The translations under genes were made by a program, and so were the position numbers. Source: Halobacillus litoralis (GTDB taxonomy: Bacteria; Bacillota; Bacilli; Bacillales; Halobacillaceae). Taken from it: a DNA stretch of 64,000 nt. The notes under the pieces were generated by a model that saw only the letters and a list, made by a program, of their open reading frames with translations, ran no database searches and had not been told where the DNA came from. The stretch spans positions 620,001-684,000 of the forward strand of contig NZ_CP026118.1 in assembly GCF_004101865.1 (NCBI RefSeq). The letters are read 5' to 3'. Shown here piece after piece: positions 44,683 to 53,474 of the stretch. Each line of letters starts with the position of its first letter. Within the stretch, counting starts at the first letter, position 1.

Positions 44683-45309
44683 TTAAAAACTTGCGATGAT
44701 ATTCCAAAGGATATGTAAAAGAATGGATACGAAAAGGGACTTTTTGCAATGGTAAACAACTCCGAATGCAACCCCCATGATGAACCCGAAAACTAGATAA
44801 TCGCCATGGATCACCCCGAACAATAGAGAAGAAAGAATAATTCCCATTAGGCTTCCTAGCCTTTTTGTCAGCCCATGCTGAATGATTCCTCGGTAGATGA
44901 TTTCCTCATAAATCGGTACGAAGAGAATGACACTTATTAAATAGACAGGTGTTTCATCACGTTGTCCAAATTCATATAATGCCAAGAAATGTTCATCGAA
45001 TAAAAAATCCAGGAAGAATATGAATTCTCTACAAATGAATAACATGATTAATGATAGGAAAAGCCATATATAGGTAGAGGCCCCTTTTAGTACAGATAGT
45101 TTCAAGGTACTCTTTATGTGATTTCTGATTGTCGGAAGAATACAGAGGATTACTACTATCCCGATGAATTCAAGGATGTACGAATAATCCCTATATGGGT
45201 AAAATTCGGAACTGACACTGAACATGGAGTTCAAAATTCCGTCAATGGTGATATATAACAACAAAAACAAAACATACTGAAACACGGATAGATATATTTC
45301 TTTCCTCAA
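44683..45309 (-). CDS. CPBP-family intramembrane metalloprotease
   Basis: This is a protein of about 208 residues with seven to eight helices. It carries the CAAX-protease signature: PIYEEIIYRGIIQ (EExxxR), then a FGVIHGD box (FxxxH), then ILLHILWNI (HxxxN). These residues coordinate the zinc of the Abi/CPBP family, which includes bacteriocin self-immunity proteins. TTG 45309 preceded by GGGGAGGG is proposed as start; ATG 45357 lacks a Shine-Dalgarno. It stands alone, with no bacteriocin gene nearby. Confidence 0.8.
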   Translation of the reverse strand: MRKEIYLSVFQYVLFLLLYITIDGILNSMFSVSSEFYPYRDYSYILEFIGIVVILCILPTIRNHIKSTLKLSVLKGASTYIWLFLSLIMLFICREFIFFLDFLFDEHFLALYEFGQRDETPVYLISVILFVPIYEEIIYRGIIQHGLTKRLGSLMGIILSSLLFGVIHGDYLVFGFIMGVAFGVVYHCKKSLFVSILLHILWNIIASF

Positions 45310-45570
45310 TAATACCCTCCCCAATAACCAGCTTTTGCTTTCCAGTGCAAATCCCATTATTTTAAAACTTCTATTTTTTTACAATATTTCATCTAGTGGA
45401 AAGATTATTATCCGGGTTATATATAAAGGGTAAAAGTGTCATATTTTGGTGCGTAAACGCATACCTCCCTCGTTCAGATGAAAAGGTCCCTTTAACTCAT
45501 CTCCTTTGGAAGGTTTTACAATTTAGTTATCGGGGAATGCTACATTAACGATAAAATGGGGGTAGTGGAA

Positions 45571-46425
45571 ATGCAAGAAACACCAACCGACAATAAGGTT
45601 CATTGTAGGACAGAATACTCTCCTCTCAGCAGAGCACTGGTTGTAAAGCCATCGTTCATGAAGATAACCGAAGTGATCAATGAAACGCAAAAGTATTACA
45701 AAAGAAACAATATTAATATCCCTCTGGCTTTGCAGCAGCATGAAGAGTTTGTTGATATCTTAGAAAAAAATGATGTAGAGGTGCTTGAACTGCCCGCGGA
45801 ATCAGATTTACCTGAACAGGTTTTTACGAGAGATATCGCATTTGTAATTCATAATGACCTCTTCCTCGGTTCAATGAATGAACAAGTTCGGGAAAAGGAG
45901 ACCACACGCCTGGAACCATGGCTTCATGATAACAAAATCTCATTGGAAAATGTGTTCACGGGTTCGATTGAAGGCGGTGATGTGATGGTGGATGGATCAA
46001 CTATCTGGGTTGGAAGGAGTGGGCGAACGTCTGCCAGAGCTGTGGATGAGCTTCAAGCACGTCTCCCTTCTTTTCATGTTGAAGCCTTATCCCTGAATGA
46101 TGACATCCTCCATCTTGACTGTGTTTTTAATATAATCGGGGAAGGGGTAGCACTTGTTTATCCTCCGGCTTTTACTTCGAATGATTTTGAAAAGTTAAAA
46201 GCCTCCTATCATTTGATTCCAGTTACAAATGAAGAACAATTTCGAATGGGACCAAATGTCCTCACTATCGGACATGGAAAAGTCATCAGCCTTCATGCGA
46301 ATGAGAGGTTGAACAGGATTATGAAGTCAAAAGGATTCCAAGTCATCCCTGTTGAATTTTCTGAAATCATTAAATCCGGAGGCTCTTTTCGCTGTTGTAC
46401 CCTCCCTCTGCGAAGAGAAGAATAA
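45571..46425 (+). CDS. Dimethylargininase / amidinotransferase-like hydrolase
   Basis: This is a protein of about 284 residues of the DDAH/arginine deiminase fold. HCRTEYSPLSRALVVKP opens the beta-alpha propeller, FTRDIAFVI contains the substrate Asp, IEGGDVMVDG the conserved E-GGD loop, LHLDCVFNII the catalytic His, and the C-terminal SGGSFRCCTLPL holds the nucleophilic Cys. It likely hydrolyses methylated arginine or a similar guanidine (cf. YkgA). ATG 45571 is preferred over 45556. A terminator follows. Confidence 0.85.
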   Translation: MQETPTDNKVHCRTEYSPLSRALVVKPSFMKITEVINETQKYYKRNNINIPLALQQHEEFVDILEKNDVEVLELPAESDLPEQVFTRDIAFVIHNDLFLGSMNEQVREKETTRLEPWLHDNKISLENVFTGSIEGGDVMVDGSTIWVGRSGRTSARAVDELQARLPSFHVEALSLNDDILHLDCVFNIIGEGVALVYPPAFTSNDFEKLKASYHLIPVTNEEQFRMGPNVLTIGHGKVISLHANERLNRIMKSKGFQVIPVEFSEIIKSGGSFRCCTLPLRREE

Positions 46426-46492
46426 AATGTGTTCATTCACTTCCTCTTATGGCTACCTGCGAACTCTAACGCAGCATACGATAAATAAACCA

Positions 46493-46547
46493 GTCCCAAA
46501 AGCAAGGGCAACCTTTTTAAGGACCATGCTTTTGGGACTTTTTTTGT
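46493..46547 (+). terminator. Intrinsic terminator
   Basis: GTCCCAAAAGCA ... TGCTTTTGGGAC with seven T, about 70 bp downstream of the DDAH-like gene. The loop contains a second small stem. Confidence 0.8.
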
Positions 46548-46629
46548 ATTACCCTACAACTCGTTGCATCACAACCCGCCCAATATTACATACAATAGGA
46601 TGAAGTATGAGCCAAAGGAGTGAAGATCC

Positions 46630-47055
46630 ATGTATCATCCTTATTGGTATAACTATCCCCATGGTCACATGCCTGTCATTCAGCAAAATCCCGGTCATTT
46701 CCAAAATAATCCCGGCAACCCGAATGAACAAGTGTGCCGGGACCGTTGTTATAAATTAGGTTTCCGTCCTGGAACTGCCGGCTGGCGATATTGCATTCAC
46801 GGATGCCAGGGCAATAATGGTTTGTTTAGAGATCAATCTCTTCCAGATCAATGGGTGACATATATTCAACCATTAGTAGACATGGCCCTTGAAGAGGTGG
46901 ATGAAGGCATCAACTTAACACATTTATTCCAGGAATATATATTAGCCGGGGTTTTAGTCGGGCAAGGGTTCCCACCTGAAACAGCGATTCAACAAGTTGA
47001 AAGTTGGGAAAAAGGAGAATCAAAGTTACTCCAGCAAAGTAAGAAGAATGAATAG
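46630..47055 (+). CDS. Cysteine-patterned soluble protein (twin CX3C)
   Basis: This is a 141-residue protein. The N-terminal 40 residues are rich in Tyr, His, Pro, Asn and Gln (YHPYWYNYPHGHMPVIQQNP), like spore-coat proteins. Then comes CRDRCYKLGFRPGTAGWRYC with HGC, i.e. a CX3C-X14-CX3C arrangement, followed by an alpha-helical C-terminus (VDMALEEVDEGINLTHLFQEY). The two CX3C pairs could form disulphides or bind a metal. AAAGGAGTGAAGATCC lies before ATG 46630. It is monocistronic and ends at a terminator; coat association is an inference from composition. Confidence 0.7.
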   Translation: MYHPYWYNYPHGHMPVIQQNPGHFQNNPGNPNEQVCRDRCYKLGFRPGTAGWRYCIHGCQGNNGLFRDQSLPDQWVTYIQPLVDMALEEVDEGINLTHLFQEYILAGVLVGQGFPPETAIQQVESWEKGESKLLQQSKKNE

Positions 47056-47113
47056 TTTCTTGCCCTCATTCACAAAATCCCCCTAGAGTAGTATTTTATA
47101 ATTTCTTATCCAC

Positions 47114-47148
47114 TAAAAAAGCTGACTCATCAAAGAGTCAGCTTTCTT
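47114..47148. terminator. Bidirectional intrinsic terminator
   Basis: AAAAGCTGACTC-ATCAAA-GAGTCAGCTTT between two convergent genes; T-runs on both strands. Confidence 0.85.
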
Positions 47149-47943
47149 TTACAGGCCAGCGCTCATAAGGACTTCTCCTTGAGGGGTCTGACTATTTGGT
47201 CCAGGTTCTTTTGAAATGGCGACAGCGTCCCATTCTCCCCCTTCCACATTTTCCAATTGCTGCATCGGAAATGCTACAGCCCCTTCACCGTTTTGGTTCG
47301 ATATAAAGGAACCGGCTGGATAGGGTTGATCACCTTTCAACAACCACACTTGATAGACTTCATTCTGTTCAAGCGGTGTAAGATTCTCTGCTTGGACGAC
47401 CAGCAATTTTTCTTCTTTATCATCAAGCATAGCAGCTGTACCACTCATTGAGTTGTCTTCACTTTGCAACTGGACACGTTGGAGGACCTGATCTTCCGGC
47501 TCTTCTTCACCAGGATCTTCATCCACCGGTCCTGCGACTTCATTTTCTGACTGAATGATCGTATAAATATTTCCTGCAACGGACAATAATAATGCTGCAG
47601 CTAAGGCAGGTACCATCCATGGACGTTTTCTTTTATTTTTCACAGGTACGGAGACTACATTGTCTTTATCCTTATCTTTTTCAGGTGTTGTCTCATGCTC
47701 CTGATCATCTTCTGACGGCTGCTCTTCTGCAAAAACATTTCCTAACACTCGATCTTTCATGGAAGAAGGGGGATCGACAGGATCAGCAGCAAATGGCAAG
47801 TCTGCAGTCAGCTCTTGCAATTCGGCTAACTCCTCTTTACAGTCATCACAACTTTCCAAATGGCGCTCAAATTCTGATTTCTCTTGTTCTGTAAGTTGAT
47901 CGTTGAAATAATCAATGACTTTATCGCATTCGTTATGCATCAT
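47149..47943 (-). CDS. Anti-sigma factor (RskA-like) with zinc-finger N-terminus
   Basis: This is a 264-residue protein. The N-terminal zinc anti-sigma domain contains HLESCDDCKEEL (the HxxxCxxC motif), an acidic linker is followed by one membrane helix (MVPALAAALLLSVAGNIYTII, about 110-130), and the extracellular C-terminal part is an RskA/anti-sigma-K domain with EVYQVWLLKGDQPYPAGSF and VAISKEPGPNS. It binds and holds the sigma factor encoded just upstream (11-bp overlap), releasing it when the membrane signal is received. Confidence 0.9.
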   Translation of the reverse strand: MMHNECDKVIDYFNDQLTEQEKSEFERHLESCDDCKEELAELQELTADLPFAADPVDPPSSMKDRVLGNVFAEEQPSEDDQEHETTPEKDKDKDNVVSVPVKNKRKRPWMVPALAAALLLSVAGNIYTIIQSENEVAGPVDEDPGEEEPEDQVLQRVQLQSEDNSMSGTAAMLDDKEEKLLVVQAENLTPLEQNEVYQVWLLKGDQPYPAGSFISNQNGEGAVAFPMQQLENVEGGEWDAVAISKEPGPNSQTPQGEVLMSAGL

Positions 47944-48502
47944 GGATGCCCCCTTTCTCCCTGATTTGGTGTAACTCTTTTCGTAAATGCTTCAACGCAA
48001 GTCTCAATCTCCCTTTAACAGTTCCTAATGGCAGCTCGCATTGTTCTGCGATTTCTCTATGTGCCATCCCTTTGAAGTAAAAGCAGTCGACCATCTGCCT
48101 CTGTTCATTAGAGAGCTTCTTCACCGCCTGGCGCACGGATGCCCCTTCTTCCCGCCATTCAGCTAAATTTTCTGTGGAAGGTGTTTCCTGGTGAACTTCG
48201 TCACGCTCTTCCTCAAAAGCAACGGTGTTCTTTTTCCTTTTTCTTATTAGATCGATACAAGTATATCGAGTGATGGTCACGATCCACGAGGAAAACTTCC
48301 CTTTTCCCTCTTCGTAAACTGCTTTTTTGGTCCAAATTTTAATGAAGACTTCCTGCAATACTTCTTCGGCTAGTTGCGAATCCCCAGAAAGCTTGATGGC
48401 AAATGAGTAAAGGAGTTTTTCATATTTTTCATAAATCTCCTCTAAGGCTTGTTTATCGCCATGCAGCATCTGGTGATATAATTTTTGATCACCCTTAGTC
48501 AT
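47933..48502 (-). CDS. ECF-type RNA polymerase sigma factor
   Basis: This is a 189-residue sigma-70-family factor with regions 2 (EEIYEKYEKLLYSFAIKL, LAEEVLQEVFIKIW, WIVTITRYTCIDLIRKR) and 4 (GMAHREIAEQCELPLGTVKG, then RLRLALKHLRKEL). It lacks region 3, as in ECF factors. It precedes its anti-sigma factor with overlapping reading frames, the usual pair. ATG 48502 with AAAGGAG is preferred over the frame start at 48544. The regulon is unknown. Confidence 0.92.
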   Translation of the reverse strand: MTKGDQKLYHQMLHGDKQALEEIYEKYEKLLYSFAIKLSGDSQLAEEVLQEVFIKIWTKKAVYEEGKGKFSSWIVTITRYTCIDLIRKRKKNTVAFEEERDEVHQETPSTENLAEWREEGASVRQAVKKLSNEQRQMVDCFYFKGMAHREIAEQCELPLGTVKGRLRLALKHLRKELHQIREKGGIHDA

Positions 48503-48761
48503 AGCATACTCCTTTAGTTGGTTGGTATTGATATCGTAGCACACAAATGTTTCGTGCTCGACTATTTGAGTGGGTAAGCAATCTATTCAGCTATCGGATA
48601 TTCTTTTCATTTAGATCACTTTTTACAATAATGAAAAAGTTGAACATCAGAATTATTATTGGAAAGGACTTATCGTGAGAGAAATGGAGCTGCTAGAGAG
48701 AACTTCATTATGAGGAGGAGTTTTAAACAAAATGAAGAGAGGTCCAAATAACTGACATGGT

Positions 48762-48805
48762 TAAGAGCAACCTCTCATTATTAAGGAGAGTTGCTCTTAT
48801 TTTTC
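48762..48805. terminator. Intrinsic terminator
   Basis: AAGAGCAACTCTCC / GAGAGGTTGCTCTT stem-loop on the minus strand, with T-rich flanks. Lies between the sigma operon promoter region and the deacetylase stop. Confidence 0.8.
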
Positions 48806-48815
48806 AGTGGAGGAA

Positions 48816-49565
48816 TTATTCTATAGGAACTTTACCACCATTATTGATTTCCCACATTTGAGGCACCGTAACAAATTGATAACCAAGACTTTTCAGAAGA
48901 GGTATAAGCTCGTCTACCGAATCCACTGTGCCGCTTAAATCTTGTGTCCAATGTCCGGCATTATGCATTAATATAATCGCTCCAGGGTGTATTTTACTAA
49001 TTACCTCGTCCTTTATAGATTCTTTTCCAGGGGCTCTCCAATCCTGCGTGTCAATTGACCAGCCAATTCCTTTATAATTCAAATTCCCCAGCATCAAAAC
49101 CTGCTTTTCATTCAATGCACCATACGGAGCTCTAAACCAATGGCTTTCTTCCCCTGTTGCTTTCAGGATTTGTTCCTGGGTTTTTGATATTTCCCATTCC
49201 ATATTCCGAATATTTGATTCTGCCAAGTTAGGGTGCCAATACGTATGATTCCCGATTGCATGTCCTTCAGCTGCGATTCTTTGTGCTACACCGGAATGTT
49301 TGGCTACCCGTGACCCCATTAAGAAAAAGGTGGCTTTTACATCGTGTTTCTTTAAAATATCTAAAATTTCAGGCGTGTAGCGTTGGTCTGGCCCATCATC
49401 GAACGTTAAAGCTATGACTTTTTGTTGTACCTGCCCTTGATAGAGCATGTATTCAGGGAATTTTATCTGTAAAGGATAATGGGATGAAGCTGCATGTGAG
49501 GTTATAGGTAGATTACATAAGAGGAGCAGGATAATTCCCAAAGAAATGAAAGCAAGACGCAGCAT
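48816..49565 (-). CDS. Secreted polysaccharide deacetylase
   Basis: This is a protein of about 249 residues with a signal peptide (MLRLAFISLGIILLLLCNLP, cleavage near SHAA) and a NodB domain. It has TFDDGPDQRYTPEIL (catalytic Asp and metal Asp), GNHTYWHPNL (the HxxxH metal motif), WFRAPYG (substrate Arg) and IILMHN (final His). Expected to deacetylate peptidoglycan or chitin-like polymers outside the cell. ATG 49565 with AAGGAGT is preferred over the upstream frame start. Monocistronic. Confidence 0.9.
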   Translation of the reverse strand: MLRLAFISLGIILLLLCNLPITSHAASSHYPLQIKFPEYMLYQGQVQQKVIALTFDDGPDQRYTPEILDILKKHDVKATFFLMGSRVAKHSGVAQRIAAEGHAIGNHTYWHPNLAESNIRNMEWEISKTQEQILKATGEESHWFRAPYGALNEKQVLMLGNLNYKGIGWSIDTQDWRAPGKESIKDEVISKIHPGAIILMHNAGHWTQDLSGTVDSVDELIPLLKSLGYQFVTVPQMWEINNGGKVPIE

Positions 49566-49692
49566 GGATACCACTCCTTTTCTTTTTAGTCTTTGTCATT
49601 ATAGTGCCCTTCGCTAAAACCAAGTATTCGTTTATTAATTGTATATAGGTGTATAGCATTTAAAGAAATTTTACTTTTATCATCACCAATTA

Positions 49693-49729
49693 AAAAAGCT
49701 GAAAGCACCTTTGTGCCTTCAGCTTTTTA
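49693..49729. terminator. Bidirectional intrinsic terminator
   Basis: AAAAAGCTGAA-GGCAC ... GTGCC-TTCAGCTTTTT between AAC-like and deacetylase genes. Confidence 0.8.
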
Positions 49730-49800
49730 TGGTATTTCTCTTACTAAGGTAACAAGCGTGGTGCGTGGCTTTTATCACAAACGAAACTGTCGGGGTAATA

Positions 49801-50595
49801 TCAGTCTGCTTCCTGGAAAATGTGGAAATTCAGCCAAGCTTCGGCATAATCGACCGCTTCCTGTATGGAGAACAAGCGGCATTCAGCTGATCCTACCTGC
49901 CCTTTTGTCACATGCTTCACTTGTTCAAAGGCTTCTCCAAGGGATTGGAACCGCTCTTCCTGAAACTCAATATCCTCAAATTTTTGCCAGACCCGTTCGC
50001 CATCCTTAAATACTGGCGCTCCTTTTATAACTGTCTTTTGGTCGGGAATGCGATATTCCGCCAGGTGAAAACAAGTACAGGCATCAAAATCAGAACCAAT
50101 GAAAAGCACATGGGCGTCCATGTCATATAATCTTTGCAATGGTGATTTCTCGCCGAGGCCGAATTCTGCAGAGTGTTGAGTGAGGATTTCATCTTTATGT
50201 TTCCCCCAGGCAGCAAAGGAATACAAAGGATGGGTACTCCTGCTTACGTCTGGAAAAGTACGAAATACTTCAACGACTTTCCCCATCCGACTGGCAGGTG
50301 TGTAATCTGGATGATAGGCAGGCATCGTTTCGAGGATCTCTGGCACCCATTCTTCAGGGACAGGAGGTTGACTCCAATCAGTGGGATCTGACATATCATC
50401 CGATTGAGACGGCATGACAATCGTCCCTTCTTCTGTAACGACATCCATCAGCGCCAGATTCACTGCTACTGCTCCCCCGTTGACCCAACCTAGTGAAGAT
50501 AATGAAGAGTGAACAAGCACGGTACTTCCTTTTTCCACTCCTAGCTGAAGCAAGTCATTTCGAATGGATTCTCTCGTTCTCAATTCCTGTGACAT
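49801..50595 (-). CDS. AAC(3)-type aminoglycoside N-acetyltransferase
   Basis: This is a 264-residue protein of the antibiotic-NAT family (YokD-like). It has LLQLGVEKGSTVLVHSSLSS, the HSSL element at the acetyl-CoA site, GTIVMPSQSDDMSDP, SRSTHPLYSFAAWGK (Asn/Thr-His) and FIGSDFDACTCFHLAEY. The family acetylates the 3-amino group of 2-deoxystreptamine; a chromosomal YokD-like member need not confer resistance. GGAGGATACC before ATG 50595. Full length, no truncation. Confidence 0.88.
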   Translation of the reverse strand: MSQELRTRESIRNDLLQLGVEKGSTVLVHSSLSSLGWVNGGAVAVNLALMDVVTEEGTIVMPSQSDDMSDPTDWSQPPVPEEWVPEILETMPAYHPDYTPASRMGKVVEVFRTFPDVSRSTHPLYSFAAWGKHKDEILTQHSAEFGLGEKSPLQRLYDMDAHVLFIGSDFDACTCFHLAEYRIPDQKTVIKGAPVFKDGERVWQKFEDIEFQEERFQSLGEAFEQVKHVTKGQVGSAECRLFSIQEAVDYAEAWLNFHIFQEAD

Positions 50596-50800
50596 GGTAT
50601 CCTCCTAACAAAAACATTCGTCATATCAATTTTAACATAAATATCCATTATTCCTGGTGAAAAAGCACGGGTAAATGATAAGGTACAAGGGGAGATTAAA
50701 CAGCTTGGACTCTACAAGAATGCGAGTGAGTTTTTTTGTACGGATCGGTTACCCATTTTTATAATGAATCATCCAAAATTCAACTTACTTGAGGAAAGGA

Positions 50801-51043
50801 ATGAGTCTGTTGTTGAATGCTAGTAGAAATATCTTATCTGTCCTTATACTTTTTATCGTTGCATTTGGATTGATTACGAAAAACTTCCTCCTGATGCCAT
50901 TGATGATGCTGTTCTTGGGAGGGTTGATGCTGGTCATGGGTGTGGAGCAATTACAAGCGAACAAAGAATCGATGGGTTATCCCTTTGTATTCGTCTCTTT
51001 GCTATGTTTTTGTGCTTCCTTTCAGATTTTCACCATGAATTAA
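50801..51043 (+). CDS. DUF3953-like small membrane protein
   Basis: This is a protein of about 80 residues with three helices (RNILSVLILFIVAFGLITK, LMMLFLGGLMLVMGVEQL, FVFVSLLCFCASFQIF). 'L.LFLGGLMLVMG.EQLQ..KE..GY' fits DUF3953. ATG 50801 has GAGGAAAG at 6 nt. Compare the minus-strand gene at 27760. Function unknown. Confidence 0.65.
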   Translation: MSLLLNASRNILSVLILFIVAFGLITKNFLLMPLMMLFLGGLMLVMGVEQLQANKESMGYPFVFVSLLCFCASFQIFTMN

Positions 51044-51170
51044 CAGCTTAATACCAAACCTACATAGACCTAAGAAGAACCAGTGAAAATAGCTAAGGAA
51101 AGTGGGAACATGCGGAGTTTTGCTTGCCTCTCCGCTCCTCTTTTGAGTTGAACCGATGATTTTTCATAAA

Positions 51171-51206
51171 AAAAGGCTTCGAGTTGAAGATGACTCGCAG
51201 CCTTTC
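51171..51206. terminator. Intrinsic terminator
   Basis: AAAAGGCT ... AGCCTTT with an inner CGAGT/ACTCG stem, T-rich tails on both sides. Between the DUF3953 and YczE genes. Confidence 0.75.
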
Positions 51207-51269
51207 TATCTTTCACCATCAGCTTAAACAGTCCTGGAATCAGTACTCCTGTCCCTTGAGAGACATCCT

Positions 51270-51908
51270 TCAGACGGCTTGCTGATAAACCCGTTCACCA
51301 TCTGGATGCAACTTATAATAAAGCGGATAGGCTCTCGTGTAACAAAGCTGGATTACGGGACCAAGGAACAACATTGGTGCAACCGTCCCTAACCCGACGG
51401 GTCCTCCTACAAGCAAGGCAAGGGAGGTCATGATCACCGCTACCACGGTTTGACCTGATTGGATACTTAAGTTGAAGCGAGCACTGACAGCTAAGAACAA
51501 TTGGTCGACAGGTGCACGTGGAAATTGCGGAAGAATATAGATGGCCACTCCCAATCCGATGATCGCTACTCCTGTAAACAGTGCCATTACTTGTAACAGA
51601 AATGGTGCTGTTGATAAATCCACATTCGCAAAAACGATTTCCAGCCAAAAGTCTAAGATCAGACTTTCTAAAATCACGGGAACGACAGCCCGCACCTCCG
51701 GCAGCTGCTTCATTAATTTCGCGTTAATGAATATGATGACCAGTTGAAATGCCCCGTACCAGAAACCTACAGTAAAACCGAGGTGATCGGAAACTCCTAT
51801 GAAGAATGATGTCCAAAATCCAGCGCCTAAAGTAGCATTGATCAATAGCGCAACTCCAAAGAAGTTGATGAGCATCCCAACCAAGTAAACCACGGAACGA
51901 TATAGCAT
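51270..51908 (-). CDS. YczE/YitT-like membrane protein
   Basis: This is a 212-residue protein with five to six helices. The YczE-type opening SVVYLVGMLINFFGVALLIN, then TLGAGFWTSFFIGVSDHLGF, and IYILPQFPRAPVDQLFLAVS are family landmarks. B. subtilis YczE influences antimicrobial production and phosphopantetheinyl transferase-linked pathways, but its biochemical role is unknown. GGAAGGGAGGAG precedes ATG 51908. The hairpin upstream may regulate it. Confidence 0.85.
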   Translation of the reverse strand: MLYRSVVYLVGMLINFFGVALLINATLGAGFWTSFFIGVSDHLGFTVGFWYGAFQLVIIFINAKLMKQLPEVRAVVPVILESLILDFWLEIVFANVDLSTAPFLLQVMALFTGVAIIGLGVAIYILPQFPRAPVDQLFLAVSARFNLSIQSGQTVVAVIMTSLALLVGGPVGLGTVAPMLFLGPVIQLCYTRAYPLYYKLHPDGERVYQQAV

Positions 51909-51928
51909 GACGAACTCCTCCCTTCCAT

Positions 51929-51974
51929 AAAAAAAGTGATCACGTCAGAGACTTTTCTCTGAATCGTGACCACA
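51929..51974 (-). terminator. Terminator upstream of the YczE gene, possible attenuator
   Basis: Minus strand GTGGTCACG-ATTCAGAG ... CTCTGA-CGTGATCAC followed by seven T, ending about 20 bp before the YczE ATG. It either terminates the antiporter transcript or acts as a 5' attenuator. Confidence 0.7.
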
Positions 51975-52119
51975 TTTTATTAGCGATTATTTTGTGCGTC
52001 AATCGAAAAAACTCATCAAAACCGATGGGATATTTCTCCACCTCAAAAAATACTGAATCCCTTACCAGCACTGGGATATAGAAGCATTATCTTCCAGAAC
52101 ATTTTCATTTGTTAAACCA

Positions 52120-53343
52120 TTATTTTTGAGGTTCGCTTAAGTTCAACTTTTTAATTAATGGTTTTAAAGTCAATCCCTGCACGATCAAGGAAAACAGGAC
52201 GACTGAAAACGTCAGGAGCAACACCTGGTCTCTTCCGCTGAAATCCATCGGCAAGCTCAATGCAAGAGCAACCGATAAACTTCCTTTCAACCCGCCCCAG
52301 TTGATCAGTATTCTTTCTTTTGATGTCAATTCCTTGACCCAACCTGTTCCAATGTAGACGGCAAGTGTACGACCGACAAGGACGATTGCGATGGCTGATA
52401 CAATATAGCCCCAGTTTCCGGCTAAGTCGATATTTCGAATCTCCAGACCGACCATCAGGAATATCAAGGCATTGGCAAGCAACGTGATCGTATCCCAGAA
52501 TGAATTAATATTGGTCTTCGTTTCTTCCGACATTCCGATCTTAGCTCCGTAGTCACCGAACATGAAACCTCCGACAACGACTGCGATAACACCTGACGTA
52601 TGAAAATGCTCCGCAATGAAATAGCTGCCGAAGAATAGGAGTGCACTGAAGGCGATTTCCAAAGGGTAATCATCAAAAATGCGGATGATCTGGGAGAAAA
52701 TATAGCCGAGAACGAGACCAATCAGTGCTCCGCCGAGGGCGAATTTCAAAAATAGTAACAATCCGCTCCCAAGTCCTGCCCAGCCCATTTCGATGTAAGA
52801 TAGCAAATACACACTGGCAATCGTGAAAAGGACAACAGCGATCCCATCATTGAAAAGAGACTCCCCTTCCATGACGGTTGTCATTTTTTTAGGAACTCCT
52901 AATGATTTAAAAATTGATAGCACACTGATCGGGTCGGTTGCACTCATAAGCGCTGCGAACGTAAAAGCAACTGCAAGAGGCAGACCCAGCAGGAAATAGG
53001 CTGCTGATCCAATGGCAAGCGCTGAAATGAATGTACCGACGAAAGCGAGACCCAGCACCGTTTTTTTACGCTGAAAAAGCTCGTGAAAAGGCAGTTTCAG
53101 TGTTGCATCACCTAGTAATATCGGAAGGAAAAGCGAGATGATGGTCGCCTGGAAGACCTCTGATTGAGTTATGTACCTCTCCGCTTCCTCGATAAGCGGA
53201 AGTTCTGTCATTCCAAGCACTAGTCCTACAAGGACCAATGCAATAGAGTCCGGTTCCTTCAATAGTTTTGCAATAGCGATGACCGATACGGATACTGCCA
53301 AAAGTAATAAAATTTGTATGAAAACCTCGTGGAATCCATGCAT
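52120..53343 (-). CDS. CPA1-family sodium/proton antiporter
   Basis: This is a protein of about 407 residues with twelve helices. The cation-binding core has FAALMSATDPISVLSIFKSL (ATDP) and GESLFNDGIAVVLFTIASVY (ND), with NWGGLKGSLSVALALS as the later conserved helix. It lacks a long cytoplasmic C-terminal domain. It exchanges Na+ (or K+) for protons across the membrane, consistent with a salt- or alkali-tolerant host. ATG 53343 with GGAGGG spacing is preferred to 53349. Monocistronic. Confidence 0.88.
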   Translation of the reverse strand: MHGFHEVFIQILLLLAVSVSVIAIAKLLKEPDSIALVLVGLVLGMTELPLIEEAERYITQSEVFQATIISLFLPILLGDATLKLPFHELFQRKKTVLGLAFVGTFISALAIGSAAYFLLGLPLAVAFTFAALMSATDPISVLSIFKSLGVPKKMTTVMEGESLFNDGIAVVLFTIASVYLLSYIEMGWAGLGSGLLLFLKFALGGALIGLVLGYIFSQIIRIFDDYPLEIAFSALLFFGSYFIAEHFHTSGVIAVVVGGFMFGDYGAKIGMSEETKTNINSFWDTITLLANALIFLMVGLEIRNIDLAGNWGYIVSAIAIVLVGRTLAVYIGTGWVKELTSKERILINWGGLKGSLSVALALSLPMDFSGRDQVLLLTFSVVLFSLIVQGLTLKPLIKKLNLSEPQK

Positions 53344-53439
53344 ATCCATCCCTCCATTCTAGAATCACTTAATTAGTCATTCCCTAAATGTGGTAACTCT
53401 ACGCAGCTAAAAAGGAAACTAATGATAGGATTCTGAATT

Positions 53440-53473
53440 AAAAACACCACTCAGGAAACTGAGCGGTGTTTTG
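53440..53473. terminator. Bidirectional terminator
   Basis: AAAAACACC-ACTCAG-GAAA-CTGAGC-GGTGTTTT, perfect apart from one wobble, between the antiporter's promoter region and the acylase stop codon. Confidence 0.85.
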
Positions 53474-53474
53474 A

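Noticed and set aside
50650..50832. Plus-strand open frame reading EIKQLGLYKNASEFFCTDRL
   Set aside because: It is protein-like but has no start codon after the upstream stop and overlaps the DUF3953 gene; too weak to call as a gene or a relic.
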